A stretch of 64,000 nucleotides of DNA from Tethya wilhelma (GCA_964030475.1 CAXIPT010000002.1:14273808-14337807), one strand, 5' to 3'; numbered from the stretch's first letter, positions 21,297-31,138 are shown. Notes: generated by a model from the letters alone, not told the origin. A program made the numbers and translations.

Positions 21297-22230
21297 TCGT
21301 TGGCCAGAGGTGATTGAAATGAAGAGCACTACATCTACCGCTACTATTCAAGAGTTGAGACGTCTATTTGCTGCTTATGGTCTACCGTTGCAACTTGTGT
21401 CCGACAATGGACCACAATTTACTTCATCAGAGTTTGCTACATTCTTAAAGAGCAACGGTATCAAGCATATCAGATGTGCTCCATACCATCCTTCTAGCAA
21501 TGGTGCTGCCGAGAGATTTGTTCAGTCTTTTAAGAAAGCCATGAAATCAACGGAGAAGCACAGTATGTCTTTTCAACAAAGGTTGATGACTTTCTTGTTA
21601 ACCTACCGAAGTACTCCTCATTGTACTACCAATGTTTCGCCCTGTTCTCTTTTCCTTCAGAGACAAGTCCGCACTCGACTGGATTTGCTTCATCCTAATG
21701 TTGAAGAAGATGTGGTAGCCCACCAAGCTACTCAGAAACTTCAGCATGACCAGCATGCGAAAGCTAGAGAATTATTCTTAGGCCAAAGAGTACTTGTTCG
21801 AAACATACGTCCAAATCAACCATGGGCTGCAGGAGTTATAATTGAAAGAAATGGTCCTCTCTAATATTTGGTACAGATTGGATCGGATTTGGTTTGGAAG
21901 AGACATATTGATCACATTCGAGCTATGGGTCATAGTCCGCAACATGACGTTGAGGGTGACCATGTCTCACAACCCAGTATTCCTTCATCTGTTTTGAATG
22001 GAACCATTTCAGAAACACCTGTAACTGAAACACCACCTAGTACTACATCTGATGTTTCTGAGTCAGAGGTTGAACAATCTGAACAATCATCAGTCGTCAC
22101 AGAACCTACTTCTGGAGTGAATACCCAACCTACTCTGGACACTCCTACCATTTCTGAGACTAATTCACCAGTAAACCCTCGTAAACAATATTCCCTTCGA
22201 GACCGAACCAAACATCGTCGTTTCACTTGA
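21297..22230 (+). pseudogene. Ty3/gypsy integrase C-terminal part, one in-frame stop
   Basis: The frame opens directly after the N with RWPEVIEM and continues with LVSDNGPQFTSSEF (second catalytic Asp) and APYHPSSNGAAERFVQSF (catalytic Glu). A C-terminal GQRVLVRN segment follows. A TAA at 21862-21864 interrupts it, after which the same frame continues through KRHIDHIRAMG and ends with RKQYSLRDRTKHRR, a normal C-terminal pattern in these integrases. Role: inserts retroelement cDNA into the host genome. Zinc finger, first Asp, reverse transcriptase, protease and gag are absent on this side of the N. A purine tract and LTR follow. Confidence 0.85.
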
Positions 22231-22248
22231 ATGACTGTAATTGCTTTT

Positions 22249-22432
22249 AAGAAGGGGAGGAGTGTGGTGACTGGATATGTACTTTGAACTGTTATGTAAT
22301 GTTAGTATCACGTGTGTATTATATAATTAGATATATGATTGTTGGACCGAACGTTCCATGTGTTCTTAAAGATCTATATTAAATCTTATTGAATCTAGTT
22401 CGCAGTGGTAGCTAAGTGGTAAAGACACCACA
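22249..22432 (+). repeat. Polypurine tract and 3' LTR of the Ty3/gypsy element
   Basis: A purine tract (AAGAAGGGGAGGAG, 22249-22262) is followed by a candidate LTR from TGTGGTGACTGG at 22263 to ACACCACA at 22432. The ends TGTGGTG and CACCACA are inverse, as expected. At about 170 bp the LTR is short. An N follows at 22434, so flanking duplication cannot be judged. Confidence 0.7.
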
Positions 22433-22920
22433 ANAAGCCGTTGCAGAGCCAGGCTGGGAGATGATGGCAGGGACAGAAGAAGAACCACCCATAGCTGTTG
22501 TAGATCTAGATAGCTGACATTTTAGATCTTCAACCAGGAGCTCATGAGGGCCGTAGGCCCGAAGGAGCGATTAACATCGTGTTTTACATCTCGTAAAAAA
22601 AGTTGTATTATTTCCATAGATAAGATAGATAAACTTTTCATGTCATGCTCAATGCAGCAGGCCAATTGGCCTATATGACAAAATTTACAAAATTAAAACA
22701 AACAAACAGCAGTATTTGGCACAGATAAAAGGAAACATAAACAGTAGCGATAAAATATATTAAAACCAACAGCAATATTTGTAAAAGGAAACATAAACAA
22801 TTGAGTAGCATAAAATATATAAGAAGGTCGGGTGTGGCCTCCTGACTCAGCCGCACTGCAAGGAGTTTGGAAAGAAAACAGGGTCTTTTTTTTTTTTTTT
22901 TTTTTTTNTGAGATCAAGTA

Positions 22921-23586
22921 AATAATATAAAAAGAGAGGGATTTTCAGCGAGAAATGAGGGTGATAGACAGTAGTATTAAGAAATCTTTACTCCATATGA
23001 AAATGACTGATGCAGGAGGTTTGTTGTAATGTGATAGATTGTGATATTTCCACAGAGGTGTAATATAAATAAAGAGAAGGGTTCCTAACGAGAAATGAGT
23101 ATGATTGAAGAAGTATTATGATAGTGTGAGAGGATAATCGGAAGGAAATCTTTAAGTTTACTCCATATGAGAATGACTGATCGATGTAGGAGGTTTACTA
23201 TAAAATTAGTAACGTGAGAGGACATGATATATATTTCAAAGAGATGTGATGATGGTTGACAATTAAAGATGTGATGATGGTTGACAATAAAATTAGTGAA
23301 AGTGGAATTTTTTTTTTTTTTTTTTTTTGAATGACTATCGAGAGAAATTGGAAATGGATAAAACAAATAATAATAACATAGAGAGGAGGGTTTCTGGCGA
23401 GAAATGATGAGATTGACAGCAGTACTAAGAGAGAGTGTGAGTGGATGATCGAAAAAATCTTTACTCCATTTGAGAATGACTGAATGCAGGGGGTTTACTA
23501 TAAAATTAGTGATGTGATAGATCATGATTTTCCAGAGAAGTGAGTGACGACAAAACTATTGAGAGAGACAGTGGAGATGGATAAAT

Positions 23587-23590
<4 letters not shown>
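22921..23590 (-). repeat. Diverged tandem repeat downstream of a LINE
   Basis: Three imperfect units (about 22921-23060, 23070-23250, 23380-23560) share TCTTTACTCCAT, GAGAATGACTGA and GGAGGTTTACTATAAAATTA. T-runs at 22885-22907, 23309-23328 and 23591-23674 interrupt them. On the minus strand these are A-runs after the LINE coding region, so they may be its 3' UTR repeats and poly(A) tails, or several tail-to-tail insertions. Confidence 0.65.
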
Positions 23591-23661
<71 letters not shown>

Positions 23662-23674
23662 NTTTTTTTTTTTT
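23591..23674 (-). repeat. Long poly(T) (poly(A) on the minus strand)
   Basis: More than 80 consecutive T apart from one N at 23662. Consistent with the poly(A) tail of the minus-strand LINE at 23841-24950; its exact length is unreliable. Confidence 0.8.
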
Positions 23675-23840
23675 GACCCGTGTGTATGCATCGTAGACGT
23701 ATGAAAGGGGATGCAGCATATTGGCATTGTGGGGGAGGCCACCCAGGTACAATTGTGTGATAAAAACATTAAAGTTAAACAAACCTTAAACTACGCTAAC
23801 ATATTCATTCTTGCTTGAATTAATCTAAACACCTCCTTGC

Positions 23841-24950
23841 TCATAGCATTGTCACTACCACACCAATATACCTGCCAGTTTCAACCTCCAGTGGGAGGCA
23901 ACCAGTACGGAATTGAGTAACCACTCTCTTCTTATATACTGATGAACCGTGTTCCACGAGGTTTTCGGCAACAGGGCCATTTTTAAAGAGTCTGTAGAAT
24001 CTTAGCCTTCCACCAGTCTCACTGTCCTCTGGTGCTGTGCTGACATCTGACTTCCATAGCTGCATGTATTTACTTGCTAAAGCTTCCCACATCTCGTCCA
24101 GACAGAGACCGTTTGCCGGATCATGTATTTCATCAAGCAGAGAGTTCTTCTTCGAACACCAGTTGTTTCTGCCTTGCATTGCAACAGAAGAGCTCCATAC
24201 ATACATTTTGTAAGCAATCCTCTCCCTACCCATTCTTTCTAATCTCTTACAGAACCTAAGAATGCTGAATTTAATGGTGAGTTCAAGAGGCACCCATCCA
24301 GTTTCACCAAATAGAGCTACTATAGGGCATGACTTTCCAACCCCTAATGTAAAACGCATAGCATTGCGCTGAACCCTCAAAATGTCTTTGCGAGTTTTGT
24401 GGCCCCATATGCAAGCATTAGTAATTATGATTGATTGCACAAGCTGGTTGAAAAGCATAGAGTAGGTTTTGAAATGGAACCCTCCACATGCCCTTGCCTT
24501 TTGGTTAAGAATTGCCAAGGCTTTGTTGGCTTTCCCAACCATCTCATTCATCGCCCCTTCCCAGCTAAGGTGTTCATTGAAAAGAAGTCCCAGATACTTG
24601 TAGTATTCAGCATACTGAATAACCCTGCCCTGAAAGGTGAAAGTAAAGGTTGATCTAGGATTTCTAGGAGATCTCCTTCTAAAGTGCAGAATGTTTGTTT
24701 TTGCAACATTTAGATCCATTTCCCACTTATTACACCATCTCTCCACCACCTCTATAAGGTTTTGGAGCTTGGTTTCATCAGGGGCAAGCAACACCATGTC
24801 ATCAGCATACAACAAGCAGGAAAGTAAATCATTCCCACACACAACCCCACATCCCTCCTTATTGATTTCCTGCACCAGATCATCTATGAATAGAGCAAAC
24901 AAAGCTGGAGAGAGAATGCAGCCTTGCTTAACCCCAATTAATGCTAAGTG
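23841..24950 (-). pseudogene. LINE reverse transcriptase, 5'-truncated
   Basis: The minus-strand open frame (353 codons from the first Met, extending upstream through GVKQGCILSPALFALFIDD) covers the C-terminal half of a non-LTR reverse transcriptase: the KQGCILSP motif, the catalytic LLYADDMVLLA box, the KTNILHF segment and YKYLGLLFNEHLSW, followed by a long C-terminal region. These enzymes copy LINE RNA at the target site. A stop lies immediately upstream at about 24955, so endonuclease and fingers are missing. The frame is otherwise open to its stop, suggesting fairly recent insertion with normal 5' truncation. A long poly(A) lies downstream. Confidence 0.88.
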
Positions 24951-24959
24951 TTCAGTCTA

Positions 24960-25664
24960 AGTGGTGCATGTACTGGTAAGGTTTCTGTGGTTACCTCATG
25001 ACCACACTTAGTACTAGATCTACTCCTTGTAATATCAGTATAGTAATGTTTACATTATCAGTACTTAACTCAAGTACCACCCAAGGCTGTAGTTGGTTCT
25101 AGCTCATCCCTTTGTGTATCCATATAAGGAAGCGCTTTTGCTACAAACCGATTACGATGTTAATCGAGCTCCTGCTTCAACTGACAAGATTGCCGTTTAG
25201 GGTAGTCTCGGTGTCAGCAAGCTTCTTAGACAAAGGGTCAGGGGAGATCTAGACATGAAGAATTTTAAACAGATTCATGACCTCACAAACAATACTAGGA
25301 ATGCATTCCACTTCATCAAGCTTATCAAATGCAACCATGGGGTCAGAAAACAGAATATTAGAAAGTGGGCGCTTCTCAGAGCCTCGGCGAGAGTGACAGG
25401 ATAGACCTTGCTTGGTAAGATCAGCGCCACAAGCCTCCCAGAGTATTAAATTTATAAGCATTGCTGAGAGCAGATTCATCATATTCAACGAGAGAGGAGG
25501 GTTTGCCTGAGCTTAATTAATCCTATCACCATTCAACCTGGAGACTTTAATGTAAGCAAGAACAGGCTGAGGGTCGGAAAGACAGTGACACTGACATTGT
25601 TTAGAGCACTGGAGCGATACGCGACAGAGTACTGGAGTGATACGCGACCTCCAAGGCCACCGTA
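24960..25664. other. No gene recognised
   Basis: Between the LINE and the DIRS-like element. A 79-codon minus frame (25249-25488) has no recognised motif. A short repeated phrase ACTGGAGCGATACGCGAC / ACTGGAGTGATACGCGAC occurs at 25609-25648. Confidence 0.4.
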
Positions 25665-25820
25665 GAATTGACGATCTCACAAGCATCCGAAGGATGTGAT
25701 GTGAGATCAGAATTCCACGAGTGGCAAGGCAAGTATATGACATTGTATTTGGCCTAATCTTAACTTCCGGACTAGTTATTTAACAGCAAACTTCAAAGAT
25801 TATTGGAGATTATTAAAATT
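25665..25820. repeat. Left inverted terminal repeat of the DIRS-like element
   Basis: The part from about 25720 (GTGGCAAGGC onward) to 25820 is the inverse of 31027-31125, including GGCCTAATCTTAACTTCCGG and TTGGAGATTATTAAAAT. The outer 50 bases are specific to this end and are repeated, inverted, in the internal complementary region. Confidence 0.88.
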
Positions 25821-25825
25821 AAGAC

Positions 25826-26533
25826 TACTCAAGTGCATTAAGGCCTGACTTGCATTTAAGGACTTAATTAAAACTTGAAATTGAAATATCTTTTTTTGTA
25901 CGCATGTAAACAACCCTAAACTTTGTATACAAATTGAAACTGGAATTCTTTGCTTATCTGTAAACTTAAGTTGTCACATGACCTCGAATATTTGAATAAT
26001 GGCGAAGTTAATTAGGGAAAAAATTCATCCTCCGAGGGCACATGGTTGCCATGGAGATATGAGGTTCATATTGGGTATATATGTTAATTAGGTTAATAAC
26101 TAATTAATTATTCATGCGGATCATGAATAATTGAATATTTAATGAGATATGGCATTTTGAACTTTTAGTTAGGGTGTGCTTTTATTAGAAAATGAGCATA
26201 TCTCATTAAATATTCATTTATTCATGATCCGCATGAATAATTAATTAGTTATTAACCTAATTAACATATATACCCAATATGAACCTCATATCTCCATGGC
26301 AACCATGTGCCCTCGGAGGATGAATTTTTTCCCTAATTAACTTCGCCATTATTCAAATATTCGAGGTCATGTGACAAATTCAGTTTACAGATGAGCAAAG
26401 AATATCAGTTTCAATTTGTATACAAAGTTTAGGATTGTTTACATATGTACAAAAAAAGATATTTCAATTTCAAGTTTTAATTAGGGCCTTAAATGCGAGG
26501 TCAGGAGGGGTCAGGCCTTAATGCACCTGAGTA
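25826..26533. mobile_element. Foldback element: 708 bp, two arms of about 325 bp
   Basis: The left arm (25826-26151) is the inverse of the right arm (26197-26533), leaving a 45-base loop. Arms share GGCCATGGAG-type blocks such as GTTGCCATGGAGATATGAGG and AATTAATTATTCATGCGGAT with few mismatches or indels. Non-coding. It lies inside the DIRS-like element just inside the left terminal repeat, so it probably inserted there later. I see no certain target duplication. Confidence 0.9.
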
Positions 26534-26924
26534 TATGAACCCTGCTCACGTGACCTTTGGCGGCCTAAATTTTTTGTGAGTTTCTATGATAAACAGCGTA
26601 AGCATCAAACAACCCCTGCTACGAATAATCACCTGCCACATAAACCAAAGATAGCACAATAATATTATTATTACAACAACATAATGAAGACAACCATGAC
26701 TACTGAAACAGAGTGAGCCAATACTCGTGTCATGACCGAAACTAAAGGATTAACATAAGAAAAGGGAAAAAGGTCTACTTGGGTGAATCTTCTTTACTGG
26801 AATCTATAGATAAGAAAGGTGACCAAGATATAGATCACATTATAACATCAAAACAATAGGGAAGGGTCTTAAAACAGAGAAAACCCCCAAAGTAAACATA
26901 TCTGCATGGGAGGGTATGTCATAT

Positions 26925-27040
26925 ATACTTGCCTTGCCACTCGTGGAATTCTGATCTCACATCACATCCTTCGGATGCTTGTGAGATCGTCAATTCCACT
27001 TCGTGGCAAGGCTTCATATATGACATTGTATTGTTTAAAG
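26925..27040. other. Internal complementary region of the DIRS-like element
   Basis: The first half (TACTTGCCTTGCCACTCGTG through GTGAGATCGTC) is the inverse of the left outer end 25665-25740. The second half (AATTCCACTTCGTGGCAAGG, then CTTCATATATGACATTGTA) is the inverse of the right outer end 31096-31138. The two meet at GTCAATTCC. This would template joining of the two ends into a circle. Confidence 0.88.
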
Positions 27041-27118
27041 GGTTACTGACCTCGATATGCAAAGTCAAGAACTGAGTTAACACTGAGACCCATCCGAGAA
27101 CTCCTTGTGGTAAATAAT

Positions 27119-29824
27119 TCAAAGGTAGACTCCCTCGACCATCTTCATAATCTCCTTTGAGGACAAGCCAGCACATTTGGCCGTAGACGTCGCCGCTGCT
27201 CTCGTTGAATGAGCTTTAAACGCTGACGTATCTATTCCAGATTCAGCTAGGAGATCCTTCAACCATCTCGCAATAGTAGATGATGTGACGGGATCATGAG
27301 GTTTTCTGAATGACAGAAACAAAGGAGCTGGTCTCGACTGCTGCAGATCTCTCATCGATAAGGTCTTCTCCTCATAAACTTTCAAATTCTCTACAGCCTG
27401 AGGGCAAAGATTGGCATCATCCTTGAAACTGTGAAAGAAGACCTCTTTTGGCGGGCCTGACCTTCTAGTTTTGGTCAAACCAGGGATCTTGAACGATACC
27501 CCCTCATCCAGAAAAAGTCTGAATCTCAGGTCTAGTGCATGCAGGTCAGAAGATCTGGCACCATTAGAGAGGGCCAATAGCATAGCCAACCTCTTGGAAA
27601 GATCCTTCAGAGACAAGGAACTCAAGCTATCCACCTTCCTTAACCAAGCGACCACCTTACCGACTCTCCAGACAGACTGGTATTTAGGTGCTGGTGGTCG
27701 CTCGTTGAACATCCCCTGGAGAAGACGGCTAATGAGAGGGTGCTGTCCTAATGGATGTCCCTCAATCGGAGGTATGGTGGCTGACAGTGCTGACCTGTAC
27801 GAATTAAGCGTTGAGTATTGCTTGCCTGAATGGAATTCCTCTGTAAGGAACTGGATAACATCCGTCACAGCCGGAGCAATGGGATTGACACCTTGTCTAT
27901 GACTCCAACCACACCACTTGTTCCAAGCGGAACTGTATGACTTCTCGGTTCCCTTTCTCCAAGAGGAGCATATGATCTTAAAAGCTTCCTCCGAAACTCC
28001 TGTGAGCGATTCCGAACTCCTGATACTTCCCAGGCGACTAGTGCAAGACTCTCCAGAAACGGATGAGGATTCCCGGAAGGGTCCTGCAGGAGGGTACGAA
28101 ACTGTGGGAGCTGTCTTGGGCAGTCTATCAGGACCATTGGAAACCATGGCTGAGCTGGCCACATCGGAGCTATCAGGACTGCCTTCTCCACTTGGTCCAA
28201 TTCGAGCTTCTTGATCACCCTCCCGATCAGGATGAAAGGAGGGAACATGTATGGTACGTGTGGAGACCAATCTTGGGAAAAAGCGTCGATAGCTGATGCC
28301 TCGGGGTCTGGTCGGTAGCTGAAGAACACGGGGAGCTGTGAGTTGTGCCGTGCTGCAAATAGGTCTACAGTAAAGGGACCCCACAGCCTTTTCACTTGAC
28401 AAAAGGTCTCCCGATGAAGCCTCCAGTCGGAGGCGTCCATTGCTCGACGGGATTCCATGTCTACCTCCGTGTTTAGGACTCCTGGAAGATGTTCCGCATG
28501 TATTGTGACATTCCTTTGCTGACACCAGTCCCAGACCTGGATTGCTAGATCGGATAGCTTCTTCGAGTGAGTGCCCCCTTTGCGATTCAGGAAGGCAATA
28601 GCTGTCCTGTTGTCCACCAACAGCAAGATGTGCTGGTCCCTTGCTTCCGATGCAAATGTTTGCAGTGCTAACAGGACTGCCTTGAGCTCCAGGTAGTTTA
28701 TGTGGTTCTGTCTCTCCGACGGTGTCCAGGGTCCACCCGTGGTGCGGCCCTCGCAAGCGGCACCCCACCCCTGCATCGACGCATCTGATGAGATTGTCAT
28801 CGCTGGGGTTGGACTCTGAATTGGTTTTCCATTGTGAGAGTCTAGGTTGTGGATCCAAAACGTGAGATCCTCCAGAGCCTCTGCGTCCAATCGAACAATC
28901 CTGTCGTAATTCGGTAGACACTTGTTCTTCAGTCTCTGAAGAGCCCTGTAGTGCAGGGGGGCAGCAGCAACTGCTGGGCTGGTCGAACCCAGGAGGCCTA
29001 TTATGTGCGCCAAGTCCCTGGCTGAGGCATATCCCCTGTTCTGTAAATGTCTGCACTCCTTCTTGATCTTTTGTACTTTGTCCTTGGGGAGAGAGAGGGT
29101 CATGTTCAGTGAGTTGACGAGGAAGCCCAGGAACTCCAATATCTGATGAGGCTCGAGCACACACTTCTTCCTGTTCAGGACGAAACCTAGTTCCTCCAGA
29201 GTTCTGATCAGGAGCTCTGATTGTTGGCTGATTGTCTCCACAGATTCCGCCATGAGCAGTAGATCGTCTAGGTAGACTATTATCCTCAGCCCCTGCTGCC
29301 ATAGTTTCGTTATGATTGGTTTGAGGATCTTGGTGAAGGTTCTCGGCGCTGTCGCCAGTCCAAACGGCAGTGACCTGAACTGGAACTTCTGCCCTTTCCA
29401 GATGAAACGGAGAAACTTCCTGTCGTCCTGACAGATTGGGACTGTTAGGTAGGCGTTTTTGAGGTCTATTTTGATCATATAGTCCTTCGGCTTGAGGAGG
29501 TCTCTTAAGCATAGGATATTCTCCATTTTGAAATGAGAATGAAGCAAATGAGAATTCAGCCTCTTGAGGTTGATTATGGGTCTCCAGCCCCCATCCTTCT
29601 TTGGGACCACAAATAGGGGACTGAAGAACCCTCGAGTGTCTGCTACTTCCTCGATTGCCTCCTTCTGAAGGAGGTCCTGCACCTCCTTGTCGAGGACCGC
29701 TACCTGTTCCTTTGGCATTGGCATCGCTGGTCCCGGTGGTGAGTCCCTTGGGACAGTCCTGAATTCCAGTCTGTGCCCCCTCACTGTCTGGAGGATCCAA
29801 GGGTTCCTTGTGAGACGCTGCCAC
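27119..29824 (-). CDS. DIRS-like tyrosine recombinase (with long overlapping N-terminal frame)
   Basis: The frame is open for 901 codons, but only the last 310 or so look like a domain. These hold an N-terminal SAM-like part (GTEKSYSSAWNKWCGW) and the catalytic part: LALSNGARSSDLHAL (box-I Arg) and FKAHSTRAAATS (H-x2-R). The expected W-S-x-STF and catalytic Tyr segment appears just past residue 890 in shifted frames (about 27090-27150), so the 3' end is frameshifted and the frame ends prematurely at 27119. Role: integrates the circular cDNA of the element. The first 590 codons overlap the reverse transcriptase in another frame and are Ser/Gly/Pro/Gln-rich, probably an overprinted or unused frame; overlap of the two genes is usual in DIRS elements. 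Confidence 0.82.
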   Translation of the reverse strand: MAASHKEPLDPPDSEGAQTGIQDCPKGLTTGTSDANAKGTGSGPRQGGAGPPSEGGNRGSSRHSRVLQSPICGPKEGWGLETHNQPQEAEFSFASFSFQNGEYPMLKRPPQAEGLYDQNRPQKRLPNSPNLSGRQEVSPFHLERAEVPVQVTAVWTGDSAENLHQDPQTNHNETMAAGAEDNSLPRRSTAHGGICGDNQPTIRAPDQNSGGTRFRPEQEEVCARASSDIGVPGLPRQLTEHDPLSPQGQSTKDQEGVQTFTEQGICLSQGLGAHNRPPGFDQPSSCCCPPALQGSSETEEQVSTELRQDCSIGRRGSGGSHVLDPQPRLSQWKTNSESNPSDDNLIRCVDAGVGCRLRGPHHGWTLDTVGETEPHKLPGAQGSPVSTANICIGSKGPAHLAVGGQQDSYCLPESQRGHSLEEAIRSSNPGLGLVSAKECHNTCGTSSRSPKHGGRHGIPSSNGRLRLEASSGDLLSSEKAVGSLYCRPICSTAQLTAPRVLQLPTRPRGISYRRFFPRLVSTRTIHVPSFHPDREGDQEARIGPSGEGSPDSSDVASSAMVSNGPDRLPKTAPTVSYPPAGPFRESSSVSGESCTSRLGSIRSSESLTGVSEEAFKIICSSWRKGTEKSYSSAWNKWCGWSHRQGVNPIAPAVTDVIQFLTEEFHSGKQYSTLNSYRSALSATIPPIEGHPLGQHPLISRLLQGMFNERPPAPKYQSVWRVGKVVAWLRKVDSLSSLSLKDLSKRLAMLLALSNGARSSDLHALDLRFRLFLDEGVSFKIPGLTKTRRSGPPKEVFFHSFKDDANLCPQAVENLKVYEEKTLSMRDLQQSRPAPLFLSFRKPHDPVTSSTIARWLKDLLAESGIDTSAFKAHSTRAAATSTAKCAGLSSKEIMKMVEGVYL

Positions 29825-30045
29825 TCCTTTGCGAAGAATCTCAGCCTGCCTCCAACCGGCTTCATTGCTTGAGGTTGAATGGTTTCTGTTTGCCTTGGAA
29901 CCTGCTTCTGTTTGGTTGAGACTGGAACACTCTTGGTTGGAATCCTCTTGATTGAAATTGGCTTCCTAACTTGTTGTACAGCCCCGTGGCACGGCCTGGG
30001 TTGCTGCTGTACCTGGCACCCAGGCCTTTCCCCAAAAAACGGCAA
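27865..30045 (-). CDS. DIRS-like reverse transcriptase and RNase H
   Basis: A 726-codon intact frame. Reverse transcriptase: RGFFSPLFVVPKKDGGWRPI near residue 140, catalytic MIKIDLKNAYLTVPI near 195, PFGLATAPRTF near 230, and the IVYLDDLLLMA box with the YLDD catalytic pair near 263. RNase H follows from about 415: TISSDASMQGWGA, LELKAVLLALQTF, LLLVDNRTAIAFLNRKGG, with the expected D-E-D acidic residues. A C-terminal region with the FTVDLFAARHNSQLP segment is typical of DIRS pol. It copies element RNA to DNA and removes the RNA strand. No stop or frameshift is seen, so this is the best preserved gene of the element. Confidence 0.92.
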   Translation of the reverse strand: MPFFGERPGCQVQQQPRPCHGAVQQVRKPISIKRIPTKSVPVSTKQKQVPRQTETIQPQAMKPVGGRLRFFAKEWQRLTRNPWILQTVRGHRLEFRTVPRDSPPGPAMPMPKEQVAVLDKEVQDLLQKEAIEEVADTRGFFSPLFVVPKKDGGWRPIINLKRLNSHLLHSHFKMENILCLRDLLKPKDYMIKIDLKNAYLTVPICQDDRKFLRFIWKGQKFQFRSLPFGLATAPRTFTKILKPIITKLWQQGLRIIVYLDDLLLMAESVETISQQSELLIRTLEELGFVLNRKKCVLEPHQILEFLGFLVNSLNMTLSLPKDKVQKIKKECRHLQNRGYASARDLAHIIGLLGSTSPAVAAAPLHYRALQRLKNKCLPNYDRIVRLDAEALEDLTFWIHNLDSHNGKPIQSPTPAMTISSDASMQGWGAACEGRTTGGPWTPSERQNHINYLELKAVLLALQTFASEARDQHILLLVDNRTAIAFLNRKGGTHSKKLSDLAIQVWDWCQQRNVTIHAEHLPGVLNTEVDMESRRAMDASDWRLHRETFCQVKRLWGPFTVDLFAARHNSQLPVFFSYRPDPEASAIDAFSQDWSPHVPYMFPPFILIGRVIKKLELDQVEKAVLIAPMWPAQPWFPMVLIDCPRQLPQFRTLLQDPSGNPHPFLESLALVAWEVSGVRNRSQEFRRKLLRSYAPLGEREPRSHTVPLGTSGVVGVIDKVSIPLLRL

Positions 30046-31026
30046 TTCTTAGGGGGTTGCTGCTTCGTGCTTGCCGGCGGGTCAAGTGTGACCATGGCTT
30101 CATTAAAAGCTTTGATCGTTTTCGCTCTATCAGTCAACTTCTTCTTCAGATCGGACCCGAACAACTGCTTGTCTGAACCATCCGATCCTTCCTTAGCTAC
30201 ACACTTCTTTCATGAAGTTGGCTAATTTGGGACGAGACTTCTTCACTCGCTCTACTATAACCTCTCGTCTGATTTGAGAAGTATAGGCTGAGGCATTCCC
30301 AATTAGGGCAATAGACTCTCTGACGACCCGTAACACCTCCTTGGTGGGAATGAGTTCATCCTCCTTACCTGTGAACCCCTGCTTAGACATTTGGGACCAG
30401 AGGTGGGCAAGCGGTGCACTAGGTGCGATAACTGCAGCTTGAATACGCGATAGATCTTTATCCATCTTGGTGGGAAAATCTTTCTCCAGGATGCTAACGA
30501 TGTCACTGTCTGCCTTTGGTACGTGAATCTGATCCACATCAGGCAAAGGATAGGTGGCTGCAATCTGCCTCCTTCTTCTACGAGGGATGCATCTGCGGAA
30601 GGTTGCTGTGATGAACTTTCTGACCTCCTCATGCGTGTCATCCTTCTCTCCAACCTTGTCACTGAGAAGGACTCAGGATCGAAGTCATCATCGCTCTCAT
30701 CGTCCCTATCATCTTCATCATCTAAATTGATGGGAGTTTCTGACTGACGGGGACGTTTGGCTATTGGTGTGTCTGTTTGTTCAAGGCCTAGTGTGAAGAG
30801 AGACAAGTATAGATTATAACTGCCCCTGGCCTTACACTGAAGTGTCCCCCCCCCCACAATATGGATCGTGGGAGGGTTGCAACCTATAGGCTGACATCCG
30901 TTGGCATGGTGGCCTGCAAGATACGGACCTAAAGTATTAATGTTATGGCAGCAGACACACCCATTGGCATGGTGGCCTGTGGGGTGCTGTGCAGTCAAAC
31001 ATCCGGGCATGGTGGCCAGCGAGATG
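29862..31026 (-). pseudogene. DIRS gag-like gene, frameshifted
   Basis: Three collinear minus-strand frames upstream of the reverse transcriptase: about 30540-30800 (an acidic stretch with DDEDDRDDESDDDFDPESF), 30193-30546 (PDVDQIHVPKADSDIV, LARLWSQMSKQ-like helical region) and 29862-30190 (GSDKQLFGSDLKKKLTDRA, ending in a Gln/Ser/Phe/Arg-rich tail). They join only if reading shifts near 30540 and 30190. Gag proteins of DIRS elements are poorly conserved; the assignment rests on position and on the acidic and basic tail composition. The region 30840-31020 has three GGCATGGTGGCC repeats and no clear coding. Confidence 0.7.
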
Positions 31027-31138
31027 ATTTTAATAATCTCCAATAATCTTTGAAGTTTGCTGTTAAAATAACTAGTCCGGAAGTTAAGATTAGGCCAAAT
31101 ACAATGTCATATATGAAGCCTTGCCACGAAGTGGAATT
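31027..31138. repeat. Right inverted terminal repeat of the DIRS-like element
   Basis: The inverse of 25720-25820, with the outer TGAAGCCTTGCCACGAAGTG specific to this end and found inverted in the internal complementary region. Confidence 0.88.

Larger units (their letters stand above)
25665..31138 (-). mobile_element. DIRS-like tyrosine-recombinase retroelement, nearly complete
   Basis: About 5.5 kb with gag-like, reverse transcriptase/RNase H and tyrosine recombinase frames on the minus strand, bracketed by inverted terminal repeats (25665-25820 and 31027-31138). An internal complementary region at 26925-27040 joins sequences inverse to both outer ends, the hallmark of DIRS elements, which are thought to replicate through a circular intermediate. 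Both outer ends finish at GAATT. A 708-bp foldback element (25826-26533) lies between the left repeat and the internal region. Frameshifts in gag and at the recombinase end suggest this copy is inactive, but the 2.2-kb reverse transcriptase frame is intact. Confidence 0.9.

Noticed and set aside
22381..22433. tRNA-like sequence at GTGGTAGCTAAGTGGTAAAG
   Set aside because: It is the end of the LTR and has no cloverleaf that I can draw.
27471..28296. Plus-strand frames inside the DIRS-like element
   Set aside because: Antisense shadows of the reverse transcriptase and recombinase genes.
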